Source: an uncultured Campylobacter sp. (lineage in GTDB: Bacteria; Campylobacterota; Campylobacteria; Campylobacterales; Campylobacteraceae). Taken from it: DNA of 24,018 nt. The notes below the pieces were generated by a model that was given only the letters and a program-made list of their open reading frames with translations, did no database searches and was not told the origin of the DNA. The translations under genes were made by a program, and so were the position numbers. Below are positions 6,552-14,125 of the stretch, piece after piece; position 1 is the first letter of the stretch; every line of letters starts with the position of its first letter. The stretch covers positions 1 to 24,018 of the forward strand of contig CALCKS010000086.1 of NCBI GenBank assembly GCA_937965895.1, read 5' to 3'.

Positions 6552-8861
6552 CTACTTCCACAAAAGATAGACCTTTTCGTCGTATATATCGCTACTCTTT
6601 GGACCAACCTCCACCTCCGTCACCTCCACGTTTTGCACGTCGTTTTTGGCTTTTAGCGCACTCGCGTCTTCTTCAAATTTCGCCATCAGCTCCTCGATCT
6701 GCGCGTTTAGCTGGGCGACTTCTTGCTCGCTTAGTTTGACATCGCTGCGCTCTTTTAGCACGCTGTTTGCCGAGCGCGCAGAGGTCGCGACCTTGCCGAT
6801 GTTGCCGCTACTTAGCAGCCCTTTGCCAAAAATCGCGCCCAAAATGCTAGCACCCACCGAGATCGCGGTCTCGATGCCCTTGCTTTTAAAGTCCCGCTGC
6901 TCTTTTTCCAGCTTTGCCACAGAGCGGTTTAGTTTCTCCTCCAGGCGCGCTTTTTGCTTGTCAAACTCAGCCGTTAGTTTGGCTGTTTGCGCCTCTAAAA
7001 TTTCGTTACATTTATCGGCCAAACGGACGTAAAACTCCTCTTTGCTCTCGCCCGGCGCCGAGCTTAAATTTAGCGCGCTAAAGAGCCTAAGTTTGTAGTT
7101 TCTATAGATAAATTCTTTGAAATTTTTGGTTAGCTCTTTGAAATTTTTAGCCCCCGCGACAAAGCCAGGCAGCGGCGCGTAGGATAGTTTAAAATTTGGC
7201 TCCGAAACCGCGGTAAAATGCATATTTTCGCTAGCTTCGCTCCAGTCGGCGCTTTTTTGAGCTTCATCCAGCCTTAGCGTGAAATTTACCTCGCGCACCT
7301 CGTCAAGCCCCTTTTTAGCGTCGTAAAATCGCACTTTAGCTTCGCCGTAAAGATACCCCTCCAGCTCGCCGCCCTCCTGCAAATTTGAGCTTGCAGCGTA
7401 AATTTGAGTGATATCCGGCGACAGCACCGGTTTGGCGGCGAAATTTGAGCTTTTTGCCGAGCTTGATCCGCTCAAATTCGACCCGCTCTTTTGCTCTTTC
7501 ATCAAATTTGAAATTTGCTCGCGACTAAGAGGTCCTTTTAGGTAGCTCAGAGCCCAGCGCGTCGAGATGACGGACAGCCCGTCCTCGTGGATGTTTTTTA
7601 GTAGGAAGTTGCGCTTTTGCAAATTTGAGATGAGATTTTCTATCTCGCCTTTATCCATCGCAGAGCCCGCAAGCCCCGTCATACCGTCGATCACGCGCGC
7701 CTTATCCTGTGCGGTTTGCAAGCGCCCGATAAACCACGTGCCGATGTTGCTAAGGCCTTTGTAGTCAAGGTCGACCGGGTTTTGGGTGCTCAGTATCACG
7801 CCAAGGCCGTGCGCGCGGGCTTGCTTGAGCAGCGTAAGCATCGGGGTTTTGCTAGGCGGATTGCCGTTTGGCGGGAAAAATCCGAAAATCTCGTCCATAT
7901 AAAGCACCGCGCGAAGCGAGCTCGTACCCTCAGTCTTGCGCATCCACGCGATGATCTCGTTTAGCAGTAGCGTCACGAAAAACATCCTCTCGCTGTCTTT
8001 TAGGTGCGAGATGGTAAAGATATTGCACTTTGCCTTGCCGTTTGCGTTAAAAAGCATCTTTGAGATATCGAGTCGCTCGCCGCTTAGCCATGCGCGAAAA
8101 TCGGGACTTGCAAGCAGCGTGTTGATCTTGACCGCTAGTTTCATACGCTCGGAGCTTGGGTAAAATTTCTCCACGTCAAATACGCCGATCTTGGCAAACG
8201 GAGGCGTCGCGATAAAGCCGATGAGCTCCTCTAAGCTCACGTCCGCGCCCTGGCTAAATTTATCGATAAAAATGTTTGAGATGAGTAGGTGTTCTTTTGA
8301 GTTTACGTCGTTTTCTATGCCCACAAGCGATAGCACCGAGCTAGCCAGAGAGCCGACGTACTCACTAAACTCCTCGCTGCCTACGTCTAAACTCGGACGG
8401 GCAAAATCCCCGAGCAGCGCTACGCCGACGCCGCTACCGCTCTTTGGCGTGTAAATTTTTAGCTCGGCGCTATCCTTAAAAAGTCCCACGCGCTCTAGGC
8501 TTTGGAACGAACCCTCGATGCCTTTTGCCCACATCTGCGCTTCGCTCGCGGCAAACTCATCCACGCTCATGCCTTTGTTTTGCGCTTCGTTTTCATCGAC
8601 GTAGGGCGCAAAATCCTGCGCTCGCATCTGCGGGAAGGCCAAAGCGAGGTTGGTCATATCGCCCTTTGGGTCGATTATAAAGGTCGGGATGTTGTCGATG
8701 CAGGCTTCTTCTAGGATGCCGATACCAAGACCTGTTTTACCGCTACCGGTCATGCCGATGATGGCCGCGTGCGTCGTGAGGTCTTTGTTTTTATAAAAAA
8801 ACGGCTCTTTGTCTTTGAGACCGACGTAAAATAGCTTTAAATTTTCTTGAATGGTTTTCAT
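6552..8861 (-). CDS. HerA/DUF853-like ATPase with long C-terminal extension
   Basis: This 769-residue protein begins with a HerA/FtsK-superfamily ATPase domain: Walker A 'GMTGSGKTGL' (residues 36-45), 'FIIDPKGDMTNLA' (61-73), Walker B 'AVLYMDEIFGFFPP' (318-331, D323-E324), sensor 'VILSTQNPVDLDY' (355-367) and a candidate arginine finger R380 in 'FIGRLQT'. After a Ser-rich linker (about 459-478) come a mixed domain, a coiled coil (about 615-660), a glycine-rich hydrophobic segment (about 663-688, 'AISVGASILGAIFGKG') and a second coiled coil (about 700-740). The length exceeds YjgR-type DUF853 proteins of about 500 residues. HerA-like ATPases are hexameric DNA or protein translocases; the substrate here is unknown. 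No NurA nuclease neighbour is seen, arguing against a HerA-NurA resection pair at this locus. ATG at 8861 follows AAGGAA. It appears monocistronic. Confidence 0.85.
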   Translation of the reverse strand: MKTIQENLKLFYVGLKDKEPFFYKNKDLTTHAAIIGMTGSGKTGLGIGILEEACIDNIPTFIIDPKGDMTNLALAFPQMRAQDFAPYVDENEAQNKGMSVDEFAASEAQMWAKGIEGSFQSLERVGLFKDSAELKIYTPKSGSGVGVALLGDFARPSLDVGSEEFSEYVGSLASSVLSLVGIENDVNSKEHLLISNIFIDKFSQGADVSLEELIGFIATPPFAKIGVFDVEKFYPSSERMKLAVKINTLLASPDFRAWLSGERLDISKMLFNANGKAKCNIFTISHLKDSERMFFVTLLLNEIIAWMRKTEGTSSLRAVLYMDEIFGFFPPNGNPPSKTPMLTLLKQARAHGLGVILSTQNPVDLDYKGLSNIGTWFIGRLQTAQDKARVIDGMTGLAGSAMDKGEIENLISNLQKRNFLLKNIHEDGLSVISTRWALSYLKGPLSREQISNLMKEQKSGSNLSGSSSAKSSNFAAKPVLSPDITQIYAASSNLQEGGELEGYLYGEAKVRFYDAKKGLDEVREVNFTLRLDEAQKSADWSEASENMHFTAVSEPNFKLSYAPLPGFVAGAKNFKELTKNFKEFIYRNYKLRLFSALNLSSAPGESKEEFYVRLADKCNEILEAQTAKLTAEFDKQKARLEEKLNRSVAKLEKEQRDFKSKGIETAISVGASILGAIFGKGLLSSGNIGKVATSARSANSVLKERSDVKLSEQEVAQLNAQIEELMAKFEEDASALKAKNDVQNVEVTEVEVGPKSSDIYDEKVYLLWK

Positions 8862-8886
8862 GAAATTTCCTTGTAAATTTTGGGCT

Positions 8887-8892
8887 ATTTTA
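8887..8892 (-). promoter_or_regulatory. Possible -10 box for the ATPase gene
   Basis: TAAAAT on the minus strand, 26 bp upstream of the ATPase ATG, in an A/T-rich stretch. It lacks a full TG extension and is weak. It lies downstream of the pilZ terminator, so the ATPase gene needs its own promoter near here. Confidence 0.4.
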
Positions 8893-8960
8893 CTGATTTT
8901 TGATTAAATTTCGGGTGAAGCTGGGAGGATAAATTTGAAAGCGAGGCGGGTAGAATTTAA

Positions 8961-8987
8961 AAAAGGCAAGCGCGAGGCTTGCCTTTT
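8961..8987 (-). terminator. Intrinsic terminator of the PilZ gene
   Basis: The arms AAAAGGCAAGC (8961-8971) and GCTTGCCTTTT (8977-8987) pair perfectly around a 5-nt loop. On the minus strand the 3' arm continues into a run of six T. It begins 16 bp after the PilZ stop codon. Confidence 0.85.
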
Positions 8988-9002
8988 AATTTTGCGTTAA
9001 AT

Positions 9003-9725
9003 TTATTGGTAGGTTTTTAGCTGCTCTTTTAGCTCTTCTAGAGTTTCTATTACGCGTTTTTTGGTAAATTTCGCGATATCTTCGCCTGCGCCGTCTTTAT
9101 CGGCTAGCTGACAACAGTATCTCATCGCGCCCTTATATTTTAGCGCTGCGACAAGTTTTAGATCGGTATCTATGTTTATGTTTTTATTAGAGTCGCCCAC
9201 CTCGTCCGGTATGCATAACTCAAATTTAGCATTTATAAGCTCGCCCTCTTTAAACTCGCCGTCATCCAAGCTAACGACGCCTAGGCCTCCCCTTGAGATA
9301 TCGTATAGGTTACCCTGTATTTCACTACCGTTTTGCGTGAGGATCACCTTGGTGTAACGATCGGGATATACGCGCTGATGTTTTCTTAAATTCGCGTGCA
9401 AATTTTGCATATACGTGAAATTTTGTAGCGTTACGGTCAAATTTGCAAGATCAAATCCGACGATATCCGCCCTTAAATTTTCGGAAAAATATTCATCGCG
9501 TACGATATAGGCGTTTTGTTCCTCTTTCATGGCCAAAATTTGCTCTAATGTTACCTTGCAGACGACCGTATCGTCTTCTACATGCTCTACTTCGCCCATG
9601 CACTCGACTTTTACGCCGTTGTAAAGATTTAGAAAGTGCACCTGGCGGTTATCGTTTCGTACTCTGGCAAATACGGTCACTGCGTCCTCGCGCATAAAAG
9701 AGCTGTCGTTATACGTGCCGTTCAT
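9003..9725 (-). CDS. PilZ-domain protein, predicted c-di-GMP receptor
   Basis: This 240-residue soluble protein has an N-terminal YcgR-like half (about 1-110) and a PilZ domain from about 112. Both c-di-GMP motifs are intact: RxxxR in 'LRKHQRVYP' (R114, R118) and DxSxxG in 'LYDISRGGLG' (D142, S144, G147). A Lys/Glu-rich helix closes the C-terminus. PilZ receptors typically change flagellar, pilus or polysaccharide output on binding c-di-GMP; which target applies cannot be told. The gene stands alone, with its own -10 and terminator. The ATG at 9725 is chosen because GGAAGG lies about 12 bp upstream, a slightly long spacing. Confidence 0.85.
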   Translation of the reverse strand: MNGTYNDSSFMREDAVTVFARVRNDNRQVHFLNLYNGVKVECMGEVEHVEDDTVVCKVTLEQILAMKEEQNAYIVRDEYFSENLRADIVGFDLANLTVTLQNFTYMQNLHANLRKHQRVYPDRYTKVILTQNGSEIQGNLYDISRGGLGVVSLDDGEFKEGELINAKFELCIPDEVGDSNKNINIDTDLKLVAALKYKGAMRYCCQLADKDGAGEDIAKFTKKRVIETLEELKEQLKTYQ

Positions 9726-9763
9726 CTGAAATATGATTCCTTCCGAATAAAGTTTAAAACTAG

Positions 9764-9769
9764 ATTATA
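9764..9769 (-). promoter_or_regulatory. -10 box for the PilZ gene
   Basis: A consensus TATAAT on the minus strand, 38 bp upstream of the PilZ ATG, lies in an A/T-rich stretch. No -35 box is evident, as is usual in this genus. Confidence 0.6.
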
Positions 9770-9858
9770 ATAAAAAATCCTTATTTTTTCATTTAAGTAC
9801 TGATATTTTGTATTAAACTTAATGTCGTTTTGATGTAAAGATGTAGAAAAGAAGCACT

Positions 9859-9878
9859 AAGGGCGAGAGCTCGCCCTT
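9859..9878 (-). terminator. Hairpin downstream of ahpC
   Basis: AAGGGCGAG (9859-9867) and CTCGCCCTT (9870-9878) are exact reverse complements, starting 12 bp past the ahpC stop. On the minus strand only a short, delayed T-rich stretch follows, so its strength is uncertain. Confidence 0.5.
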
Positions 9879-9890
9879 AAATTTGGATAA

Positions 9891-10490
9891 TTATAGTTTG
9901 TCTGCGTTGTGAGATAGGTAGTCTGCGACGCCTGCGGTATCGGCTTTCATGCCTTTATCGCCTTTGTTCCAGCCGGCAGGGCAAACCTCTCCGTGCTCGT
10001 TCGTAAATAGCATAGTATCTACCATCCTGATCATCTCGTCGATGTTTCTGCCAAGCGGAAGATCGTTGATAACCGCATGGCGAACGGTGCCGTCTTTATC
10101 AAGTAAGAAGCTACCGCGAAGAGCAACGCCAGCGTCTTCTAGAAGTACGTCAAAACCGCGAGCGATAGACTTAGTCATATCGGCTACTAGCGGGAAGCGG
10201 ACTTGGCCGATGCCGCCTTTGTTTACCGGAGTTTCTTTCCACGCAAAGTGAGAGAATTGGTTATCTGTCGAAACGCCGATAACTTCGATACCGCGAGCTC
10301 TAAATTCGTCGTATCTCTTATCAAACGCGATAATCTCGCTAGGGCAAACGAATGTAAAGTCCATAGGGTAGAAAAATACTACTGCGCCCTTCTCGCCGAT
10401 ATTTTTATATAGGTTGAAATCGTTCACGATTTGATTGCTTCCTAAAACTGCTGCAGCTGTAAAATCAGGTGCTTTTTTTGTTACTAACAT
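9891..10490 (-). CDS. ahpC: Alkyl hydroperoxide reductase / 2-Cys peroxiredoxin AhpC
   Basis: This 199-residue protein is a typical 2-Cys peroxiredoxin: peroxidatic C49 in 'YPMDFTFVCPSEI' and resolving C170 in 'HGEVCPAGW', with 'GVSTDNQFSHFAW' and the 'RGSFLLDKDGTVRH' region of the family. It reduces hydrogen peroxide, organic peroxides and peroxynitrite in the cytoplasm. No AhpF is adjacent; in this group thioredoxin is the usual reductant. The gene is divergent from fdxA, as in C. jejuni. AGGAG lies 5 bp before the ATG at 10490. In C. jejuni ahpC responds to iron and peroxide through PerR and is linked to CosR; the same control here is inference. Confidence 0.96.
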   Translation of the reverse strand: MLVTKKAPDFTAAAVLGSNQIVNDFNLYKNIGEKGAVVFFYPMDFTFVCPSEIIAFDKRYDEFRARGIEVIGVSTDNQFSHFAWKETPVNKGGIGQVRFPLVADMTKSIARGFDVLLEDAGVALRGSFLLDKDGTVRHAVINDLPLGRNIDEMIRMVDTMLFTNEHGEVCPAGWNKGDKGMKADTAGVADYLSHNADKL

Positions 10491-10523
10491 TTTTTCTCCT
10501 TAATAATTTTTATTTGTAGCGAA

Positions 10524-10529
10524 ATTATA
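10524..10529 (-). promoter_or_regulatory. Extended -10 box for ahpC
   Basis: The minus strand reads TGATATAAT, a perfect TG-N-TATAAT extended -10, 33 bp upstream of the ahpC ATG. Confidence 0.75.
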
Positions 10530-10553
10530 TCATCTAAAGATTAAAAAGAGCTA

Positions 10554-10596
10554 AAAATTTAACGTTTTCGTTTTAAAATTTAACGCAAAAATTTAA
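10554..10596. promoter_or_regulatory. In-phase direct repeats in the ahpC-fdxA divergent region; candidate operator
   Basis: AAAATTTAACG occurs at 10554-10564 and again at 10575-10585, exactly 21 bp apart (two helical turns), with a partial third copy AAAATTTAA at 10588-10596. They lie between the two divergent -10 boxes. This suits binding of a regulator such as PerR, Fur or CosR, but AAATTT words are common in this genome and no known box was matched. Confidence 0.4.
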
Positions 10597-10619
10597 TATC
10601 AAATTTACTTAGTTTTTGA

Positions 10620-10625
10620 TATTCT
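10620..10625 (+). promoter_or_regulatory. Extended -10 box for fdxA
   Basis: TGATATTCT (TG at 10617-10618, TATTCT at 10620-10625) lies 30 bp upstream of the fdxA ATG and is a TG-N extended -10. Confidence 0.6.
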
Positions 10626-10655
10626 TGCGAAAATTTTGACCAAAAAGGATAAAAA

Positions 10656-10940
10656 ATGGCAGTAAAAATAACAGACATTTGCATAAGTTGCGGCTCATGC
10701 ATCGACGAGTGCCCGACGAGTGCCATCGTAGACGACGCGGATAACCCGACTGGCGAGGACGCATACTACGTCTATGCCGATAAATGCGTCGAGTGCGTAG
10801 GATTTAACGACGAGCCTGCATGCGCCTCAGCCTGCCCAACCGACGGCTGCATCGTTTGGGACGCTCCTTATGCAGGACAGCCGTCTCGCACCGAGATAAC
10901 CGCCGATATGAGGACTGGCGCCACGGCCGTCATCTCGTAA
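10656..10940 (+). CDS. fdxA: 2[4Fe-4S] ferredoxin, Alvin/YfhL-like type
   Basis: This 94-residue protein carries C9-x2-C12-x2-C15-x3-C19-P for the first cluster set and C44-x2-C47-x8-C56-x3-C60-P for the second. The eight-residue loop between C47 and C56 is the insertion typical of Allochromatium vinosum-type ferredoxins, which have low-potential clusters. A ninth Cys (C65) is extra. It transfers electrons in the cytoplasm. The gene starts at an ATG after AAGGA and is followed by a terminator hairpin. In C. jejuni the equivalent fdxA is divergent to ahpC and has been linked to iron-dependent regulation and aerotolerance. Its redox partner is not visible here. Confidence 0.93.
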   Translation: MAVKITDICISCGSCIDECPTSAIVDDADNPTGEDAYYVYADKCVECVGFNDEPACASACPTDGCIVWDAPYAGQPSRTEITADMRTGATAVIS

Positions 10941-10951
10941 ACTCCGCACTT

Positions 10952-10975
10952 AAGCCCTTTTGCGGGGCTTATTTT
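10952..10975 (+). terminator. Intrinsic terminator after fdxA
   Basis: AAGCCC (10952-10957) pairs with GGGCTT (10965-10970), followed by ATTTT. It starts 11 bp past the fdxA stop and separates fdxA from the ndk operon, which has its own promoter. The short stem may allow read-through. Confidence 0.55.
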
Positions 10976-10995
10976 GAAATTTAATTTTTTTTTGA

Positions 10996-11001
10996 TATAA
11001 T
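10996..11001 (+). promoter_or_regulatory. Extended -10 box for the ndk-yceD-rpmF-plsX-fabH operon
   Basis: TGATATAAT (TG at 10993-10994) lies 34 bp before the ndk ATG, preceded by a run of nine T. It is the same extended -10 form as at ahpC. Confidence 0.75.
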
Positions 11002-11035
11002 CACCGCCTTATAAAAACCACAAAAAGGAAATTTT

Positions 11036-11449
11036 ATGCAGCAAACGCTTTCTATTATTAAGCCTGATGCCGTAAAAAAGGGCGTTATCGGAAAAATCGT
11101 GGATAGATTCGAAAGCAACGGACTAAGAATCGCCGCTATGAAAAAAGTCAAACTAAGCACATGCGACGCAAAAGCTTTCTATGCAGTTCACAAAAACAGA
11201 CCTTTCTTCAACGATTTGGTTGATTTTATGGTGAGCGGACCGGTCGTAGTTATGGTTCTTGAGGGCGACGATGCGGTAGCTAAAAATCGCGATCTAATGG
11301 GCGCAACAAACCCAAAAGAAGCAAAACCTGGCACTATTAGAGCCGACTTTGCAGAGAGCATCGACGCAAATGCCGTTCACGGTAGCGACAGCCTAGAAAA
11401 CGCTAAAAACGAGATCGCATTTTTCTTTGCAACAAGAGAAATTTGCTAA
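11036..11449 (+). CDS. ndk: Nucleoside diphosphate kinase
   Basis: This 137-residue protein matches Ndk along its length: N-terminal 'TLSIIKPDAVKKG', the 'RPFF' and 'SGPVVVMVLEG' segments, 'LMGATNPKEAKPGTIRADFA', and the active-site 'NAVHGSDS' with phospho-His H115. It equalises nucleoside triphosphate pools by transferring the gamma phosphate via that histidine. It is the first gene of the ribosome/lipid operon; AAGGAA lies about 7 bp before the ATG. The yceD start follows after 14 bp. Confidence 0.97.
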   Translation: MQQTLSIIKPDAVKKGVIGKIVDRFESNGLRIAAMKKVKLSTCDAKAFYAVHKNRPFFNDLVDFMVSGPVVVMVLEGDDAVAKNRDLMGATNPKEAKPGTIRADFAESIDANAVHGSDSLENAKNEIAFFFATREIC

Positions 11450-11463
11450 ATTTAGGTTAAATT

Positions 11464-11820
11464 TTGAAAATATCTTTCGCCAAAATCACAAATAATCAAA
11501 TGCCGTTCGAGCTAAACTCGGACGGGCTAAATTTTAACGGCGAACTAAAAAGAGTAACCCAAAATTTAGTTAGTTGCAAAGGTAAGATCGTAGGTGAGAT
11601 AGCTCACAACTGCGACCGATGCGGCGAAGATATAAATTTAAAGCTTGATGAAGATGTAAATTTGATCTTAAGCGACGGAATTTATAAAGATAACGAAGAA
11701 AACCTCGACGATGTGGTTGAGTTTTTCGACGGCTTTATAAATTTAGAAGAAGTATTAACAAGTGAAATAGAAGCTTTTAAGAGCGATTATTTTTATTGTG
11801 ATAAATGTAAAAATCTATAA
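11464..11820 (+). CDS. yceD: DUF177/YceD-family protein
   Basis: This 118-residue acidic protein has the DUF177 layout: an N-terminal strand region, 'HNCDRCGEDINL' (C50, C53), an acidic central part and a C-terminal 'YFYCDKCKNL' (C112, C115). The two CxxC pairs could bind zinc. In bacteria and plant plastids the family is needed for 23S rRNA accumulation and is almost always encoded directly before rpmF, exactly as here with 11 bp between. The start is TTG at 11464 with only a weak AGG 7 bp upstream, so translation may depend on coupling from ndk. In-frame ATG at 11500 is a less likely alternative because it would remove the first strand. Confidence 0.8.
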   Translation: MKISFAKITNNQMPFELNSDGLNFNGELKRVTQNLVSCKGKIVGEIAHNCDRCGEDINLKLDEDVNLILSDGIYKDNEENLDDVVEFFDGFINLEEVLTSEIEAFKSDYFYCDKCKNL

Positions 11821-11831
11821 AGGAGAATAAA

Positions 11832-11978
11832 ATGGCAGTACCTAAACGAAGAGTAAGTCATACTCGCGCGGCAAAGAGAAGAACGCACTACAAAGTAACG
11901 CTTCCGGTTCCCGTAAAAGATAAAGACGGCTCATGGAAAATGCCTCACCGCGTAAATAAAACTACCGGAGAGTATTAA
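11832..11978 (+). CDS. rpmF: 50S ribosomal protein L32
   Basis: A 48-residue basic protein starting MAVPKRRVSHTRAAKRR and ending KTTGEY. The N-terminus is the L32 signature, and the length fits the short Campylobacterota L32, which lacks the Cys pairs of zinc-binding L32 forms. AAGGAG lies 6 bp before the ATG. L32 sits in the large ribosomal subunit near the peptidyl transferase region. It is flanked by yceD (11 bp) and plsX (5 bp), the classic yceD-rpmF-plsX-fabH order. Confidence 0.95.
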   Translation: MAVPKRRVSHTRAAKRRTHYKVTLPVPVKDKDGSWKMPHRVNKTTGEY

Positions 11979-11983
11979 TATAA

Positions 11984-12973
11984 ATGAACAGCATTTGCAT
12001 TGACGCGATGGGCGGCGACTTCGGTCCGCAACCTATTATCGGCGGCGTGATCGAGGCTTTAAAAGAAGTAAAATTTGAAGCCATTCTGGTAGGCGATACG
12101 AAAATTTTAGAAAGCCTCGTTCCGCAAAATTTAAAACAATACGTAAAATTTATTCAAGCCGACGAGGTCGTTTCTATGAGCGACGGCGCCACCGATGCAT
12201 TAAAGCGAAAAGAAAGCAGTATTTTTAAGGCTATCGAGCTACTTAAAAATAAACAAACTATGGCCGTAGTTTCGGCAGGACACAGCGGAGCTACGATGAG
12301 TCTTGCCACGCTTCGAGTCGGACGGCTTAAAAACGTCTCGCGCCCGGCGATAGCGACGCTGATGCCAAATGTAACCGGCGGCAACACGCTAGTTTTGGAC
12401 GTCGGCGCAAACGTGGACTGTAGGCCGGAGCATCTATTTCAATTTGCGATAATGGGCGAAGCCTACGCAAAAGAAATTTTAAAAATAAAATCCCCTAAAC
12501 TAGGACTTTTATCTAACGGCGAAGAGAGCAGTAAAGGCAACGAGGCGACTAAAGAAGCCTTTGAAATGATCTCAAAACTTGATAGCTTCGTAGGCAACGC
12601 CGAAGGAAATCAGGTTTTTGACGGAAGCGTCGATGTCGTTATTTGCGATGGATTCGTCGGAAATATCCTACTAAAAACAAGCGAAGGCGTAGCTGACGCG
12701 ATAACTAAAATCATCAAAAAACATGTTAAAAAATCCCCGGTCGCTATAGCAGGCTCGCTTCTCATGAAAAAAGTTTTTAAAACTCTAAAACAGCAAGTTG
12801 ATTACGACGAATATGGCGGCGCACCGCTACTTGGCGTGAACGGCTGCGTCATAATAAGCCACGGTAAAAGCACACCAAAAGCTATAAAAAATGCGATATT
12901 TCAAGCTCTAAAATTCGCAAACTCCGATATAAATAAAGTCATCGAAGACGAGCTGTCGCACTTCGCAAAATGA
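11984..12973 (+). CDS. plsX: Phosphate acyltransferase PlsX
   Basis: This 329-residue protein opens with 'ICIDAMGGDFGPQ', the PlsX signature, and continues with 'VSMSDGATDALKRKESS', 'VSAGHSGATMS', 'LVLDVGANVDCRPEHL', 'CDGFVGNILLK' and 'YGGAPLLGVNG'. PlsX converts acyl-ACP and phosphate to acyl-phosphate, the substrate of PlsY (encoded at 5408-6022). It is a peripheral membrane enzyme. The ATG at 11984 follows rpmF by 5 bp, so it is cotranscribed and probably coupled. Full family length. Confidence 0.96.
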   Translation: MNSICIDAMGGDFGPQPIIGGVIEALKEVKFEAILVGDTKILESLVPQNLKQYVKFIQADEVVSMSDGATDALKRKESSIFKAIELLKNKQTMAVVSAGHSGATMSLATLRVGRLKNVSRPAIATLMPNVTGGNTLVLDVGANVDCRPEHLFQFAIMGEAYAKEILKIKSPKLGLLSNGEESSKGNEATKEAFEMISKLDSFVGNAEGNQVFDGSVDVVICDGFVGNILLKTSEGVADAITKIIKKHVKKSPVAIAGSLLMKKVFKTLKQQVDYDEYGGAPLLGVNGCVIISHGKSTPKAIKNAIFQALKFANSDINKVIEDELSHFAK

Positions 12974-12992
12974 AATTACAAAGAAAAATTTA

Positions 12993-13955
12993 ATGCCAAA
13001 AGCCTCGCTAATATCCATAGCTGCATACACTCCGCCTAAAATTTTAACAAATTTCGACCTTGAAAAAAAGGTGGAAACTAGCGACGAATGGATAGTTAAG
13101 CGCACCGGCATCAGCCAAAGACGCATAGCGCAGGATGAAGATACGAGCGAGCTTGGCACGAAAGCGGCAAAAATAGCCCTTGAAAGAGCAAATTTGACCG
13201 CAAAAGATATCGATGCAATTATCTGCGCGACTATCTCGCCCGATCACTTTTGTATGCCTTCGACGGCGTGTAAAATCGCTAAAAATTTAGGCATAAATGC
13301 CATTACGGCATTTGATATAAGCGCGGCATGCACCGGTTTTATTTATCTGCTTGAGCTTGCAAAATCACTAATTGAAAGCGGAAGCAAAAAAAACGTATTG
13401 ATAATCGGAGCCGAAAAACTAAGTAAGATCGTCGATTGGACCGATAGAACGACTTGCATACTATTTGGCGACGGAGCGGGTGCAGCAGTCGTAAGCGCTA
13501 GCGAAGAAAACGAAATAATCGACGTTCACACTGCAGCCGACGGCAACTACGCGAACCTACTCATAACTCCAGGTGGCGAAGAGAAATTTATCAAGATGTC
13601 GGGCAACGAAGTCTTTAAAATCGCCGTCCAGACGCTAACCAAAGACGTCGTAGATATCCTAGAAAAAAATCAAATTTCAAGCGATAAAATCGATCTTTTT
13701 ATACCTCATCAGGCAAATTTGCGCATCATCGAGGCAGTCAAGCAACGTTTAAATTTTACAAACGAACAGTGCGTCGTAACCGTCGGAAAATACGGCAACA
13801 CAAGCTCGGCTTCCATACCTATGGCGATGAACGAGGCATACGAAGCGGGCAGACTTAAAAAAGGCGATTTGCTTTTGCTGGACGCATTCGGCGGCGGCTT
13901 TACTTGGGGCTCGGCGCTGTTAAAATTTGGCGGCGAAACTGCAAATAATTTCTAA
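12993..13955 (+). CDS. fabH: Beta-ketoacyl-ACP synthase III
   Basis: This 320-residue protein has the FabH triad: C113 in 'DISAACTGFIY', H239 in 'FIPHQANLRI' and N269 in 'GKYGNTSSASIP'. The 'LFGDGAGAAVV' and C-terminal 'LLDAFGGGFTWGSALLKF' segments complete the fold. FabH condenses acetyl-CoA with malonyl-ACP to start type II fatty acid synthesis. It closes the ndk-yceD-rpmF-plsX-fabH operon, 19 bp after plsX. No clear terminator was found in the 170 bp before the next gene. Confidence 0.97.
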   Translation: MPKASLISIAAYTPPKILTNFDLEKKVETSDEWIVKRTGISQRRIAQDEDTSELGTKAAKIALERANLTAKDIDAIICATISPDHFCMPSTACKIAKNLGINAITAFDISAACTGFIYLLELAKSLIESGSKKNVLIIGAEKLSKIVDWTDRTTCILFGDGAGAAVVSASEENEIIDVHTAADGNYANLLITPGGEEKFIKMSGNEVFKIAVQTLTKDVVDILEKNQISSDKIDLFIPHQANLRIIEAVKQRLNFTNEQCVVTVGKYGNTSSASIPMAMNEAYEAGRLKKGDLLLLDAFGGGFTWGSALLKFGGETANNF

Positions 13956-14061
13956 TCTCGCAGTTAAAATTTAAATCTTACGCTTAAATTTATCAAAACC
14001 AAAAATCGATTCCATAATCCTTAGTATAACCACCGCATAGCTTACGATCGACCGATTACAC

Positions 14062-14100
14062 TTGACAAAAAAGCTAAATTTAGCTCGGCAGAGGTATAAT
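14062..14100 (+). promoter_or_regulatory. Promoter of the DUF2920 locus with an overlapping palindrome
   Basis: A consensus TATAAT at 14095-14100 lies 25 bp upstream of the ATG at 14126. The perfect 12-bp palindrome GCTAAATTTAGC (14073-14084) sits just upstream, where a regulator could bind across the -35 position. A TTGACA at 14062-14067 is 27 bp from the -10, too far to be its -35. Confidence 0.6.
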
Positions 14101-14125
14101 ACAAGAAATCACGGAAGGCAAAAAA

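Noticed and set aside
6298..6561. 87-residue minus-strand open frame in the spacer after the ATPase gene
   Set aside because: It spans the inverted repeats, lacks a ribosome site, overlaps the ATPase end in another frame and has repeat-derived composition.
6646..8714. Several plus-strand open frames opposite the ATPase gene
   Set aside because: They are antisense shadows, Ser/Arg/Leu-rich from reverse-complemented Lys/Glu/Ala codons, without start signals.
14062..14067. TTGACA as a -35 box of the DUF2920 promoter
   Set aside because: It lies 27 bp from the TATAAT, well outside the 16-18 bp range, and this genus rarely uses -35 boxes.
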